This document shows, piece by piece, positions 1 to 5,459 of a stretch of DNA of 5,459 bases. The notes beneath the pieces were generated by a model. It was not told where the DNA came from. It made no database searches and was given only the letters and a program-made list of their open reading frames with translations. The translations under genes were made by a program, and so were the position numbers. How positions within the stretch are numbered: position 1 is the stretch's first letter; each line of letters opens with the position of its first letter. The stretch comes from Avoscillospira sp945864925 (GTDB lineage: Bacteria > Bacillota > Clostridia > Oscillospirales > Oscillospiraceae), in the NCBI GenBank assembly GCA_945830595.1, contig CALZZH010000161.1, positions 1-5,459 of the forward strand, given 5' to 3'.

Positions 1-13
1 GCGGCAATCCTGC

Positions 14-51
14 AAAAAGCGCAGGAACCGCGCTCACCGGTTCCTGCGCTT
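14..51 (-). terminator. Intrinsic terminator, leftward (end of rsmA transcript)
   Basis: Bases 17-30 and 38-51 form a perfect 14-bp inverted repeat (AGCGCAGGAACCG core) around a seven-base loop. Read on the minus strand the stem runs straight into five T residues (18-14), the mark of a Rho-independent terminator. On the plus strand the stem is followed by TAACAATATT, which has no U-tract, so it works leftward only. It lies about 100 bases past the rsmA stop. Confidence 0.82.
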
Positions 52-57
52 AACAAT

Positions 58-86
58 ATTATACCACGATTTTATTATAATTTCCA
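58..86 (-). promoter_or_regulatory. Candidate leftward promoter with extended consensus -10
   Basis: On the minus strand a consensus TATAAT (63-58) is preceded by TGG, the extended -10 form, and lies 17 bp after TGGAAA (86-81), which matches TTGACA at 4 of 6 positions. Transcription would begin near 51, at the foot of the terminator hairpin, and run off the left edge of the window. It may serve a gene outside the window. A second TATAAT on the same strand at 79-74, 17 bp from TTGTTC (102-97), is a weaker alternative. Confidence 0.45.
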
Positions 87-94
87 TGGAAATT
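79..94. promoter_or_regulatory. Perfect 16-bp palindrome, possible operator
   Basis: AATTTCCATGGAAATT is a perfect two-fold palindrome with no central gap. It covers the -35 element of the leftward promoter at 58-86, where a repressor would block RNA polymerase. A second, shorter dyad lies beside it: ATTTTG and CAAAAT (92-97 and 100-105) with a two-base centre, its centre 12 bases from the first. I do not recognise the sequence as a known operator family. Confidence 0.4.
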
Positions 95-151
95 TTGAAC
101 AAAATGCGGCTTTTGTGGTTGTAAAAATCATGCGCGTTTCAAACAACCCCA

Positions 152-1021
152 TCAATTTCCGCCGGAGAGCTGCCGTCCGATGGCATCGGCCAGGCAGGCA
201 AATTCCGCAATGGACAAGGTCTCGCCCCGGACATTGGGCGCAAATCCGCAGTCCGCCACACACCGGGCCAGCTGCTCCTTGGACAGACTGCCAAACGCAC
301 CGGACAGGCCGTTGACCAGGGTCTTGCGCCGCTGGGCAAAGCTGGCCCGCACCACCCGGAAGAACAGCTTTTCATCGGAAACCGGACACACCGGCCGGTC
401 CCGCACCGTCAGATGCAGCACGGCGGAGGTCACCTTGGGTTGGGGGATGAAACACCCCGCCGGCACGTCAAAGAGGATTTCCGGCTGGGCGTAGTACTGG
501 CAGAACACCGTGAAGGCCCCGTAGGCCTCCGAACCGGGGGCCGCGCAGATCCGCTGGGCCACCTCTTTCTGGACCATGACAGTCACAGTTTCAAAGCATC
601 GTGCCTCCAGCAGCGCGGCCAAAATATCCGACGTGATGTAGTAGGGCAGGTTGGCACAGGCCTTGGGCCGCAGTCCGCCGAATTTTTCCCGCACCAGCGC
701 CGGAATGTCCAGCTTCAGCACATCGCCGAACACCACTTCCAGATTCTCAAATTCTCCCAGGGTCTCTGCCAGCACAGGCCTGAGCCGCTGGTCCACTTCC
801 ACCGCAGCCACCTTCCCGGCCCGCAGACACAGCTGCTGGGTCAGAGGACCGATGCCGGGGCCTACCTCCAGCACACCGCAGTCCCGTTCCACTCCGGCCT
901 CCTGGGCCATGCGTTGGGGCACCCAGGCCTGGGTCAGGAAATTCTGCCCCTTGGCCTTGGAAAAATGAAACCCATGCCGGGTTAATAGTTCTTTGATCAC
1001 ATGGAGATTGGTCAGTTCCAT
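152..1021 (-). CDS. rsmA: 16S rRNA (adenine1518-N6/adenine1519-N6)-dimethyltransferase
   Basis: RsmA (KsgA) dimethylates two neighbouring adenines in the 3'-terminal hairpin of 16S rRNA with S-adenosylmethionine, a late step and checkpoint in 30S assembly. Loss of the enzyme gives kasugamycin resistance in known bacteria. The 289-aa protein has every landmark: FSKAKGQNFL (20-29), the SAM-binding loop LEVGPGIGPLT (51-61), the acidic VAAVEVD (71-77), FGDVLKLD (98-105) and the catalytic NLPYY (124-128). After these come MVQKEVAQRI, FIPQPKVTSAVL, FAQRRKTLVNGL and a C-terminal RGETLSIAEFACLADAI. I chose ATG 1021 because the protein then begins MELTNLHVIKELL, as family members do. An in-frame ATG at 1069 would add 16 residues of unconserved sequence and lies upstream of the likely transcription start. 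The gene ends 101 bases before the terminator hairpin and starts 68 bp after the TetR gene. Confidence 0.97.
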   Translation of the reverse strand: MELTNLHVIKELLTRHGFHFSKAKGQNFLTQAWVPQRMAQEAGVERDCGVLEVGPGIGPLTQQLCLRAGKVAAVEVDQRLRPVLAETLGEFENLEVVFGDVLKLDIPALVREKFGGLRPKACANLPYYITSDILAALLEARCFETVTVMVQKEVAQRICAAPGSEAYGAFTVFCQYYAQPEILFDVPAGCFIPQPKVTSAVLHLTVRDRPVCPVSDEKLFFRVVRASFAQRRKTLVNGLSGAFGSLSKEQLARCVADCGFAPNVRGETLSIAEFACLADAIGRQLSGGN

Positions 1022-1047
1022 CCTGCGCCCGCCTTTCTGTTCTTTTA

Positions 1048-1076
1048 AGCATACCACATCGCGGCGCATTTGGGAA
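1048..1076 (-). promoter_or_regulatory. Candidate sigma-A promoter for rsmA
   Basis: In the 68-bp gap between the TetR gene and rsmA, the minus strand has TTCCCA (1076-1071, 4 of 6 matches to TTGACA), a 17-bp spacer, and TATGCT (1053-1048, 4 of 6 matches to TATAAT) preceded by TGG, the extended -10 form. Transcription would start near 1041, about 20 bases before ATG 1021. That agrees with the short rsmA start and would let this housekeeping gene be expressed without the upstream operon. Confidence 0.4.
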
Positions 1077-1089
1077 GTCCCTTGCTGTT

Positions 1090-1659
1090 CTACGGCAGGT
1101 CAAACTCCCGGTCGATGTTATAGCGGATCATTTCCATGGTATCCTCGTTATATTCCAGTTCTCCCGTATCGAACATGAAGATGGCGCCGAAAATCAGCGC
1201 CCGGACCAGGAATAGCTTCCGTTTCTGGGTGGGCGGGTCCATGCCGGCCACAGCAAAGAAATCCGCCTCCAGCTGTTGGCTGCGGCTGCTGAGATGGCCG
1301 CGCATCTTATGGTAAATATTATCAAACTCCTCATCTTTCAGCATGAGGATGGCGCGGTAATAGGGCTTTTCCATCAGAAAGCGGATATAGTTCACGCTGA
1401 CTTCCACGATCTGCTGCCGCAGACCCTCCGTCTGGGCCAGCACCTCCTGCTGCCGCAGGCGCCACTGTTCATTGACATAGTCGATAATGGCGGCGATGAA
1501 TTCCCGCTTGTCCTTAAAATGCTTGTAAGGCGCCGCGCAGGACACGCCGCAGGCCTCCGCCACCCGGCGGATGGAAAAGCCTGTGACGCCATGGGCGTTG
1601 ATCTCCCCGATCCCCGCCTGAATCAGCGCATCGCGCATGTTTTTGACCCGTTCTGCCAT
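1090..1659 (-). CDS. TetR/AcrR-family transcriptional regulator
   Basis: This 189-aa protein has the size and layout of a TetR-type dimeric repressor. Its N-terminal helix-turn-helix covers roughly residues 10-55, with the recognition part FSIRRVAEACGVSCAAPYKHF at 28-48 and KREF after it. The AAPYKHF wording resembles the subgroup with a WHG-like C-terminal domain. Residues 60-185 form an all-helical ligand and dimer domain with YIRFLMEKPYYRAI (91-104) and a hydrophobic RALIFGAIFMF stretch (153-163). No ligand can be named. The ATG at 1659 has a strong GGGAGG seven bases upstream. The gene lies 42 bp after the acyl-CoA synthetase on the same strand, so it is probably the last gene of the fatty-acid operon and may control that operon in response to an acid or acyl-CoA. 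The operon promoter lies outside the window, so no operator could be examined. Confidence 0.9.
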   Translation of the reverse strand: MAERVKNMRDALIQAGIGEINAHGVTGFSIRRVAEACGVSCAAPYKHFKDKREFIAAIIDYVNEQWRLRQQEVLAQTEGLRQQIVEVSVNYIRFLMEKPYYRAILMLKDEEFDNIYHKMRGHLSSRSQQLEADFFAVAGMDPPTQKRKLFLVRALIFGAIFMFDTGELEYNEDTMEMIRYNIDREFDLP

Positions 1660-1666
1660 CGGAGTT

Positions 1667-1695
1667 CCTCCCGTTCGGTTTGGCCCGGCGGGAGG
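1667..1695 (-). promoter_or_regulatory. Possible hairpin masking the TetR-gene ribosome binding site
   Basis: In the 42-bp gap after the acyl-CoA synthetase the minus strand reads CCTCCCG (1695-1689), a 15-base loop, then CGGGAGG (1673-1667). The arms are exact complements, and the second arm contains the GGGAGG Shine-Dalgarno seven bases before ATG 1659. In RNA the two would pair with seven G-C-rich base pairs and hide the site. Whether this limits TetR synthesis is inference. The same dyad could instead be a protein-binding site, or chance in GC-rich DNA. Confidence 0.4.
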
Positions 1696-1701
1696 TTCTC
1701 C

Positions 1702-3330
1702 CTATTGCCGCAGGGCCGCTTTGCAGATTTTTCCGCTGATGGTCTTGGGAATCTCCGCTGTGAACTCCAGATAGCGGATCCACTTATACTCCGCCATCCG
1801 GGCATTGGAGAATTCCCGCAATTCTTTTTCCAGTTCCTTGGTGGGGGCATAGCCCGGTGCAGGCACCACCACAGCCTTGATGGCCTGGCCCCGCAGCGGG
1901 TCCTGCACGCCCATGACGGCGCACTCCAAAACCGCCGGGTGCTCCATGAGGACATTCTCCACCTCATAAGGTCCCACCCGGAAGCCGCCGGTCTTGATCA
2001 GATCGTCAAACCGGCCGTGGAACCAGAAACGGCCGGTTTCATCCTGCCAGGCCGCATCACCGGTGTGATAGACGCCGCCGGCCCAGGCAGCTTCATACAG
2101 GGCGTCGTTGTTCAGATACGCGGTAAACAGGCCCAGCTGCTTTCCCTGTGCCGGCGGGAGGAGCACAATCTCCCCGATCTCGCCCGGAGCCGTCCGGCTG
2201 CCGTCGGCATTGCGCAGCTCAATCCGGTACAAAGGCGACGGCGTACCCAAAGAACCGACCACCGGGTCATCGCCCCGGAAATTGGCCAGCAGCAAAGTCG
2301 TCTCCGTCTGCCCATAACCCTCCGCCAGGGGCAGGCCTGTCCGCTGGGTAAACCGGCGGGAAACCTCCTGGTTCAGATGCTCACCGGCCGTGGCTGCATG
2401 GCGCAGTGTGGGCATGTCCGGAATCCCCTTGCGGATCAGATAGCGGTAGACCGTGGGCGGCGCACAGAAGGAGGTCACGCCGAAGCGGTTGATGATGGTC
2501 GTCAGCTGCTTGGGATCAAAATTGTCGAAGTCAAAAATCATGACGGCGCTGCCCACCAGCCACTGGCCATAGAGCTTGCCCCAGGATGCCTTGGCCCAGC
2601 CCGTTTCCGCCACCGTGAAATGCAGACCGCCCTCCTCCGCCTGCTGCCAGTAGCGGGCTGTCACCGCATGGGCCAGCGGATAGGCAAAATCGTGGATGAC
2701 GCCTTTCGGATAGCCTGTGGTGCCGGAGGTGAAATACAGGAGCATGGGATCGTGAACCGCCGTCTCCTGCCGGGGCAGATCCACCGGCGCAGTCTCCATG
2801 GCGCGGGTCAGGTTTTCAAACCCTTCCACATCCTCTTCCACAGTCCAGAGCCGGCAGTCCGGCGCCTTCTGGGCGGCAGCCTCCCGTATCTTCCGGGGCA
2901 CATTATTCTGAGGCGTGCAGACAATGCCCTTCACCGGCACGCAGCCCATGCGGTAGACCAGATCGCTGACCGTCAGCATGTGGGTCACGGGCACCAGTAC
3001 GGCACCCAGCTTGTGGAGCGCCACGGCCAGGAACCAATAGACATAGTGCCGCTTCAGGGCCACCATCACATGGTCGCCCCGGCGGATTCCGGCGCGGCGC
3101 AGGACATTGGCCGCCTGGTTGCTGCGGCGGCTGACCTCGGCAAAGGTAAAGACGCGTGCCTCTCCCTCGCTGCTGCACCAGACCATGGCCCGGGCCTCCG
3201 GAGTCCGGGCTGCCAGAACGTCCACCACGTCATAGCCGAAGTTGAAATTGTCGGGATAATGGAACTGAATTCCGGTGAGTCTGCCGGCGTCGTCAAATTC
3301 CTCCCGGCAAAAGTTTTGATAGATCATCAT
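1702..3330 (-). CDS. AMP-forming acyl-CoA synthetase, medium-chain (ACSM-like) type
   Basis: The protein (542 aa) belongs to the acyl-adenylate-forming superfamily, which turns a carboxylic acid, ATP and CoA into acyl-CoA, AMP and diphosphate. Motifs run in the family order: the P-loop YFTSGTTGYPKG (199-210), AETGWAKASWG (241-251), EGYGQTET (337-344), YHTGD (421-425) with the ribose-binding Asp425, the hinge GRFDDLIKTGGFRVGPYEVE (439-458), and PKTISGK near the C-terminus with the adenylation lysine Lys534. The hinge and the ETGWAK segment resemble the medium-chain/ACSM branch rather than long-chain FadD. The substrate cannot be read from sequence; acetate, propionate, butyrate, branched, aromatic or medium-chain acids are all possible. 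There is no signal peptide or membrane segment. It starts in an ATGA overlap with the accA stop, with ATG 3330 followed at once by a second ATG at 3327. The weak GGAAAGGG site ten bases upstream suggests coupling to accA translation. Family certain, substrate unknown. Confidence 0.93.
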   Translation of the reverse strand: MMIYQNFCREEFDDAGRLTGIQFHYPDNFNFGYDVVDVLAARTPEARAMVWCSSEGEARVFTFAEVSRRSNQAANVLRRAGIRRGDHVMVALKRHYVYWFLAVALHKLGAVLVPVTHMLTVSDLVYRMGCVPVKGIVCTPQNNVPRKIREAAAQKAPDCRLWTVEEDVEGFENLTRAMETAPVDLPRQETAVHDPMLLYFTSGTTGYPKGVIHDFAYPLAHAVTARYWQQAEEGGLHFTVAETGWAKASWGKLYGQWLVGSAVMIFDFDNFDPKQLTTIINRFGVTSFCAPPTVYRYLIRKGIPDMPTLRHAATAGEHLNQEVSRRFTQRTGLPLAEGYGQTETTLLLANFRGDDPVVGSLGTPSPLYRIELRNADGSRTAPGEIGEIVLLPPAQGKQLGLFTAYLNNDALYEAAWAGGVYHTGDAAWQDETGRFWFHGRFDDLIKTGGFRVGPYEVENVLMEHPAVLECAVMGVQDPLRGQAIKAVVVPAPGYAPTKELEKELREFSNARMAEYKWIRYLEFTAEIPKTISGKICKAALRQ

Positions 3331-4124
3331 GGGTTGATTTCCCTTTCCTGTTCCGCGCCAAACCGGCGGAATCGCTCATATCGATGCTGCAGCAGCTGGC
3401 TGTCAGCCGAGAGCTGCTCCAGCTCCGCCGACAGCTCGGCCCGCAGCCTGTCATAAAAGGAGGGTTGACCCAGATCCGTCTCTGCTATCATATGCTCAAT
3501 GACGGAAAGTGTCAATGCATCCTTGGCTGTCAGTTTTAAATTTGCCGCCATTTCCTCCGCTTTTTTCGCATCCTTCCACAGGATACTGGCGCAGCCCTCG
3601 GGGGAGATCACGGAATACACGGCGTTTTCCAGCATCCAGACCCGATCGGCCACAGCCAGCGCCAGGGCCCCGCCGCTGCCGCCCTCGCCGATCAGAATGG
3701 AGATCACCGGCGTATTCAGGGCCGACAGCTCCATGAGATTCTCAGCGATGGCCTGGCCCTGGCCCCGTTCCTCAGCGCCGACACCGCAGCAGGCGCCGGC
3801 GGTGTCGATGAAGCAAATCACCGGCCGGTGGAATTTTTCCGCCTGTTTCATCAGGCGCAGAGCCTTGCGGTAGCCCTCCGGCTCCGGCGAACCAAAGCCC
3901 CGGGCCATGTGTTCCCGGGTGGTGTGGCCCTTTTCCGTGGCCAGCACCGTCACAGGCCGTCCCTCCAGCCTGGCCACACCGCCCACGACAGCCCTGTCGT
4001 CGCCATAGCGCCGGTCGCCGTGGAGTTCAAAAAAGTCGGTAAACACATGGGTAATATAGTCCATGGCCGTGGGACGCTTGCTGTCCCGGGCGGTTTTCAC
4101 CCGCTCATACGGCGTGATTTTCAT
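3327..4124 (-). CDS. accA: Acetyl-CoA carboxylase carboxyltransferase subunit alpha
   Basis: AccA (265 aa) is the partner of AccD in the carboxyltransferase tetramer. It is at the short end of the family (E. coli is about 319 aa), as is common in Clostridia and lactobacilli, which lack part of the N-terminal helical extension. Visible motifs: FFELHGDRRYGDD (31-43), KGHTT (65-69) and GFGSPEPEGYRKALRLM (76-92). These are followed by FIDTAGACCGVGAEERGQ (105-122), IGEGGSGGALA (145-155), which forms an oxyanion-type glycine-rich turn, and SVISPEGCASILWKD (171-185). The segment usually written FIDTPGAYPG in E. coli has two neighbouring cysteines (112 and 113) here. The start is ATG 4124 with AGGAGG six bases upstream; the same frame stays open further upstream to 4343, but that part lies over accD and has no family similarity. 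The stop overlaps the start of the next gene as ATGA. Confidence 0.97.
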   Translation of the reverse strand: MKITPYERVKTARDSKRPTAMDYITHVFTDFFELHGDRRYGDDRAVVGGVARLEGRPVTVLATEKGHTTREHMARGFGSPEPEGYRKALRLMKQAEKFHRPVICFIDTAGACCGVGAEERGQGQAIAENLMELSALNTPVISILIGEGGSGGALALAVADRVWMLENAVYSVISPEGCASILWKDAKKAEEMAANLKLTAKDALTLSVIEHMIAETDLGQPSFYDRLRAELSAELEQLSADSQLLQHRYERFRRFGAEQEREINP

Positions 4125-4971
4125 GGCGACCCTCCTCCCCGTGGATCTGCAGCAGCATACCGATGGTCTCCCGCAGGGCCTTGCGGGGTACAATGGCGTC
4201 CACAAAGCCGTGTTCCTGCAGAAATTCCGCCTTTTGGAAGCCCTTGGGCAGCTGCCGGCGGGTGGTCTGTTCAATGACCCGGGCGCCGGCAAAGCCGATC
4301 GTGGCCCCGGGCTCCGCCAGGAGAATATCCCCCTCCATGGCAAAGCTGGCCGTGACGCCGCCGGCGGTAGGGTCGGTCAAAAGGGTCAGATAAAACAATC
4401 CCGCGTCGCTGTGACGCCGGACCGCCGCACTGGTCTTGGCCATCTGCATCAGGGACAGCAGCCCCTCCTGCATTCTGGCTCCGCCGGAGACCGTGCAGCC
4501 CACCACAGGCAGCCGGTGGGCCAGGGCGTATTCAAACAGGCGGGTGATCTTCTCTCCCACTACCGTCCCCATGCTGCCCATCATAAAGGCCGGCTCCATG
4601 GCAAACAGGCAGCAGGGCTGGCCCAGGATGGAGGCCGTGCCGCACAGGACGGCCTCTGCCTCATTGCTGGAGATTCTCGCCGTCTCCAGCTTGGCCTCAT
4701 AGCCCGCAAACTCCAAGGGGTCCCGGGCCTGCAGGTCCCCGTCCAGTTCCCGGAAAGAATGCCGGTCTGTCAGCAGGCGGATGCGCTGCCGGGCTGAAAT
4801 CCGGAAGTGATATCCGCAGGGGCAGGTGTTCTGATTGGCCCACAAACGGCTGACGGCAATGGATTTATGGCAGTTGGGGCAGGTCCGCTCCGGCTCGCTT
4901 TCGTCCTGATGCACCGGTGCCTCGGCCCTTCCTCCCTGCTCCAATTCATTTTTTGGCTGATGAAACTTCAT
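4105..4971 (-). CDS. accD: Acetyl-CoA carboxylase carboxyltransferase subunit beta
   Basis: AccD (288 aa) pairs with AccA to form the carboxyltransferase that moves the carboxyl group from carboxybiotin to acetyl-CoA, giving malonyl-CoA. Residues 1-30 are a polar leader. A zinc ribbon follows, with Cys31, Cys34, Cys50 and Cys52, then the crotonase-like carboxyltransferase domain: GSMGTVVGEKITR (132-144), SGGARMQEG (162-170) and TDPTAGGVTASFA (199-211) with EPGATIGFAGARV after it. Length fits the family (about 280-300 aa). The second zinc knuckle reads CPC, one residue shorter than the usual C-X2-C. I chose the ATG at 4971 because an AGGTGAG Shine-Dalgarno sits seven bases before it; a GTG at 4983 would add only four residues and lacks an equally good site. 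The gene starts 12 bp after accC and overlaps accA by 20 bp in another frame, which suggests coupled translation and matched subunit output. Confidence 0.96.
   Translation of the reverse strand: MKFHQPKNELEQGGRAEAPVHQDESEPERTCPNCHKSIAVSRLWANQNTCPCGYHFRISARQRIRLLTDRHSFRELDGDLQARDPLEFAGYEAKLETARISSNEAEAVLCGTASILGQPCCLFAMEPAFMMGSMGTVVGEKITRLFEYALAHRLPVVGCTVSGGARMQEGLLSLMQMAKTSAAVRRHSDAGLFYLTLLTDPTAGGVTASFAMEGDILLAEPGATIGFAGARVIEQTTRRQLPKGFQKAEFLQEHGFVDAIVPRKALRETIGMLLQIHGEEGRHENHAV
4131..4136 (-). promoter_or_regulatory. Ribosome binding site of accA
   Basis: A full AGGAGG on the minus strand stands six bases before ATG 4124, inside the last codons of accD. It decides against the longer open frame that reaches back to 4343. 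Confidence 0.85.
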
Positions 4972-4978
4972 ATGGGCT

Positions 4979-4985
4979 CTCACCT
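4979..4985 (-). promoter_or_regulatory. Ribosome binding site of accD (decides the start)
   Basis: On the minus strand AGGTGAG overlaps the accC TAG stop and stands seven bases before ATG 4971. It supports the ATG over the in-frame GTG at 4983, which itself forms part of this site. A ribosome ending accC would expose or reuse it. Confidence 0.75.
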
Positions 4986-5459
4986 ACGGTTCCAAAAAAG
5001 TCAGATCATAGCTGCCGTCCATAAACCGGCGGTCCTCCAACAGCCGCAGCTGTTCCTCCAGATTGTGGGGCACACCGTCGATGACCAGTTCACACAGCGC
5101 CGCTTTGAGCTTGCGCAGCGTCTCCTCCCGGGTACCCGCGTAGACGATCAATTTGCCCAGCAGGGCGTCGTAGTAGGGCGTAACCTGGGCGCCGGAGACC
5201 AGGCAGGTATCAAACCGCACAAAGGGGCCGCCGGGTACATGGAGCAGACTCACCCGGCCCGGGGCCAGGGCGTTGATCCGGCATTCAATTGCGCAGCCCT
5301 TCAGGACAATATCGTCCTGGGTGAAATTCAACGGAATGCCGGCCGCCACCCGGATCTGCCATTTCACCAGATCCATACGGGTCAGCATCTCCGTCACGGT
5401 GTGCTCCACCTGCAGGCGGACATTCATCTCCATAAACCAGAAATTACCCGCCGAATCCA
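4984..5459 (-). CDS. accC: Acetyl-CoA carboxylase, biotin carboxylase subunit, C-terminal part (5' end outside window)
   Basis: This is the last 157 residues of biotin carboxylase, the ATP-dependent enzyme that carboxylates the biotin on AccB in the cytoplasm, the first half of malonyl-CoA synthesis. The reading frame stays open to the right edge, so the gene is partial; an internal ATG at 5433 is not the start. The fragment opens with the end of the ATP-grasp active site, MEMNVRLQVEH, which holds the equivalents of E. coli Glu288, Asn290, Arg292 and Glu296. The ECR motif 46 residues after that arginine matches E. coli Arg338. VPGGP and PYYDALLGKLIVY of the biotin carboxylase C-terminal domain follow, and the protein ends DLTFLEP. 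The loop between ECRINA and VPGGP is about seven residues shorter than in E. coli: LAPGRV stands where EDPNTFLPSPGKI is usual. The TAG stop lies 12 bp before the accD ATG. Identity is near certain; membership of an acc operon is clear from the neighbours. Confidence 0.96.
   Translation of the reverse strand, partial: DSAGNFWFMEMNVRLQVEHTVTEMLTRMDLVKWQIRVAAGIPLNFTQDDIVLKGCAIECRINALAPGRVSLLHVPGGPFVRFDTCLVSGAQVTPYYDALLGKLIVYAGTREETLRKLKAALCELVIDGVPHNLEEQLRLLEDRRFMDGSYDLTFLEP

Noticed and set aside
53..81. Plus-strand TATAAT at 76-81 as a rightward promoter
   Set aside because: The hexamer 17 bp upstream (ACAATA) is a poor -35 and transcription would run antisense into rsmA; it follows from the AT-rich, near-symmetric sequence here.
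413..985. A 190-codon plus-strand open frame within rsmA
   Set aside because: It is in codon register with rsmA and has low-complexity His/Gly/Arg composition; an antisense shadow.
1022..1069. Longer rsmA start at ATG 1069
   Set aside because: The 16 added residues (Arg/Lys-rich) are not part of the family, and the likely -10 element lies inside them.
1072..1081. GGGAAGTCCC dyad between the TetR gene and rsmA as a terminator
   Set aside because: The stem is only four base pairs and no T-run follows.
1276..3456. A 726-codon open frame on the plus strand, opposite the synthetase and TetR genes
   Set aside because: Its codons are in register with those of both minus-strand genes, so antisense stops would need TTA, CTA or TCA codons, which GC-rich genes avoid. 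The product is rich in His, Arg, Gly and Ala with no recognisable motif, while the minus-strand proteins show full family motifs.
4125..4343. N-terminal extension of accA by 73 residues
   Set aside because: The extra part lies over accD, is rich in Pro, Arg and Ser, matches no AccA feature, and a strong AGGAGG marks ATG 4124.
4063..4797. A 244-codon plus-strand open frame within accD
   Set aside because: It is in codon register with accD and shows no motif; an antisense shadow.
4972..4983. GTG start for accD at 4983
   Set aside because: The GTG is part of the AGGTGAG ribosome binding site that serves ATG 4971, and the four added residues are not conserved.

Overview
The window is a compact, GC-rich, single-direction stretch of bacterial chromosome; every gene I can support is on the minus strand, so it reads from right to left. 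The best guess for the source is a GC-rich Clostridia member (Firmicutes), perhaps a gut Oscillospirales/Oscillospiraceae-like organism. The reasons are the split acetyl-CoA carboxylase with adjacent accC-accD-accA genes, a short AccA (265 aa), strong AGGAGG-type ribosome binding sites, and a clostridial-looking RsmA N-terminus (RHGFHFSKAKGQNFL). This is family-level recognition from memory; no database search was run.

Layout in transcription order: accC (5' end beyond the right edge, 5459-4984), accD (4971-4105), accA (4124-3327), an AMP-forming acyl-CoA synthetase of medium-chain ACSM type (3330-1702), a TetR-family regulator (1659-1090) and the 16S rRNA dimethyltransferase rsmA/ksgA (1021-152). 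A 14-bp intrinsic terminator hairpin follows at 14-51. The first four genes are packed with a 12-bp gap, a 20-bp overlap and a 4-bp ATGA overlap, so they are almost certainly one operon. The TetR gene follows after 42 bp and probably belongs to it. rsmA follows after 68 bp with a candidate promoter of its own, and may be read both by read-through and independently.

Functionally, the three acc genes supply the biotin carboxylase and the two carboxyltransferase subunits that make malonyl-CoA for fatty acid synthesis. The acyl-CoA synthetase fused to the end of this operon could activate a short or medium-chain acid to its CoA thioester (acetate to acetyl-CoA would feed the carboxylase directly), and the TetR protein is a plausible sensor of a fatty acid or acyl-CoA. 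That link is inferred from gene order. rsmA is an unrelated housekeeping gene.

The 151 bases left of rsmA hold an unexplained regulatory-looking patch: a perfect 16-bp palindrome (79-94) lying over the -35 region of a consensus minus-strand promoter, whose start point would fall at the base of the terminator hairpin. I found no RNA gene, CRISPR array, insertion sequence or attachment site, and no clear novel system. The points worth a second look are the operon composition, two small in-frame oddities in AccC and AccD, and the non-coding signals.
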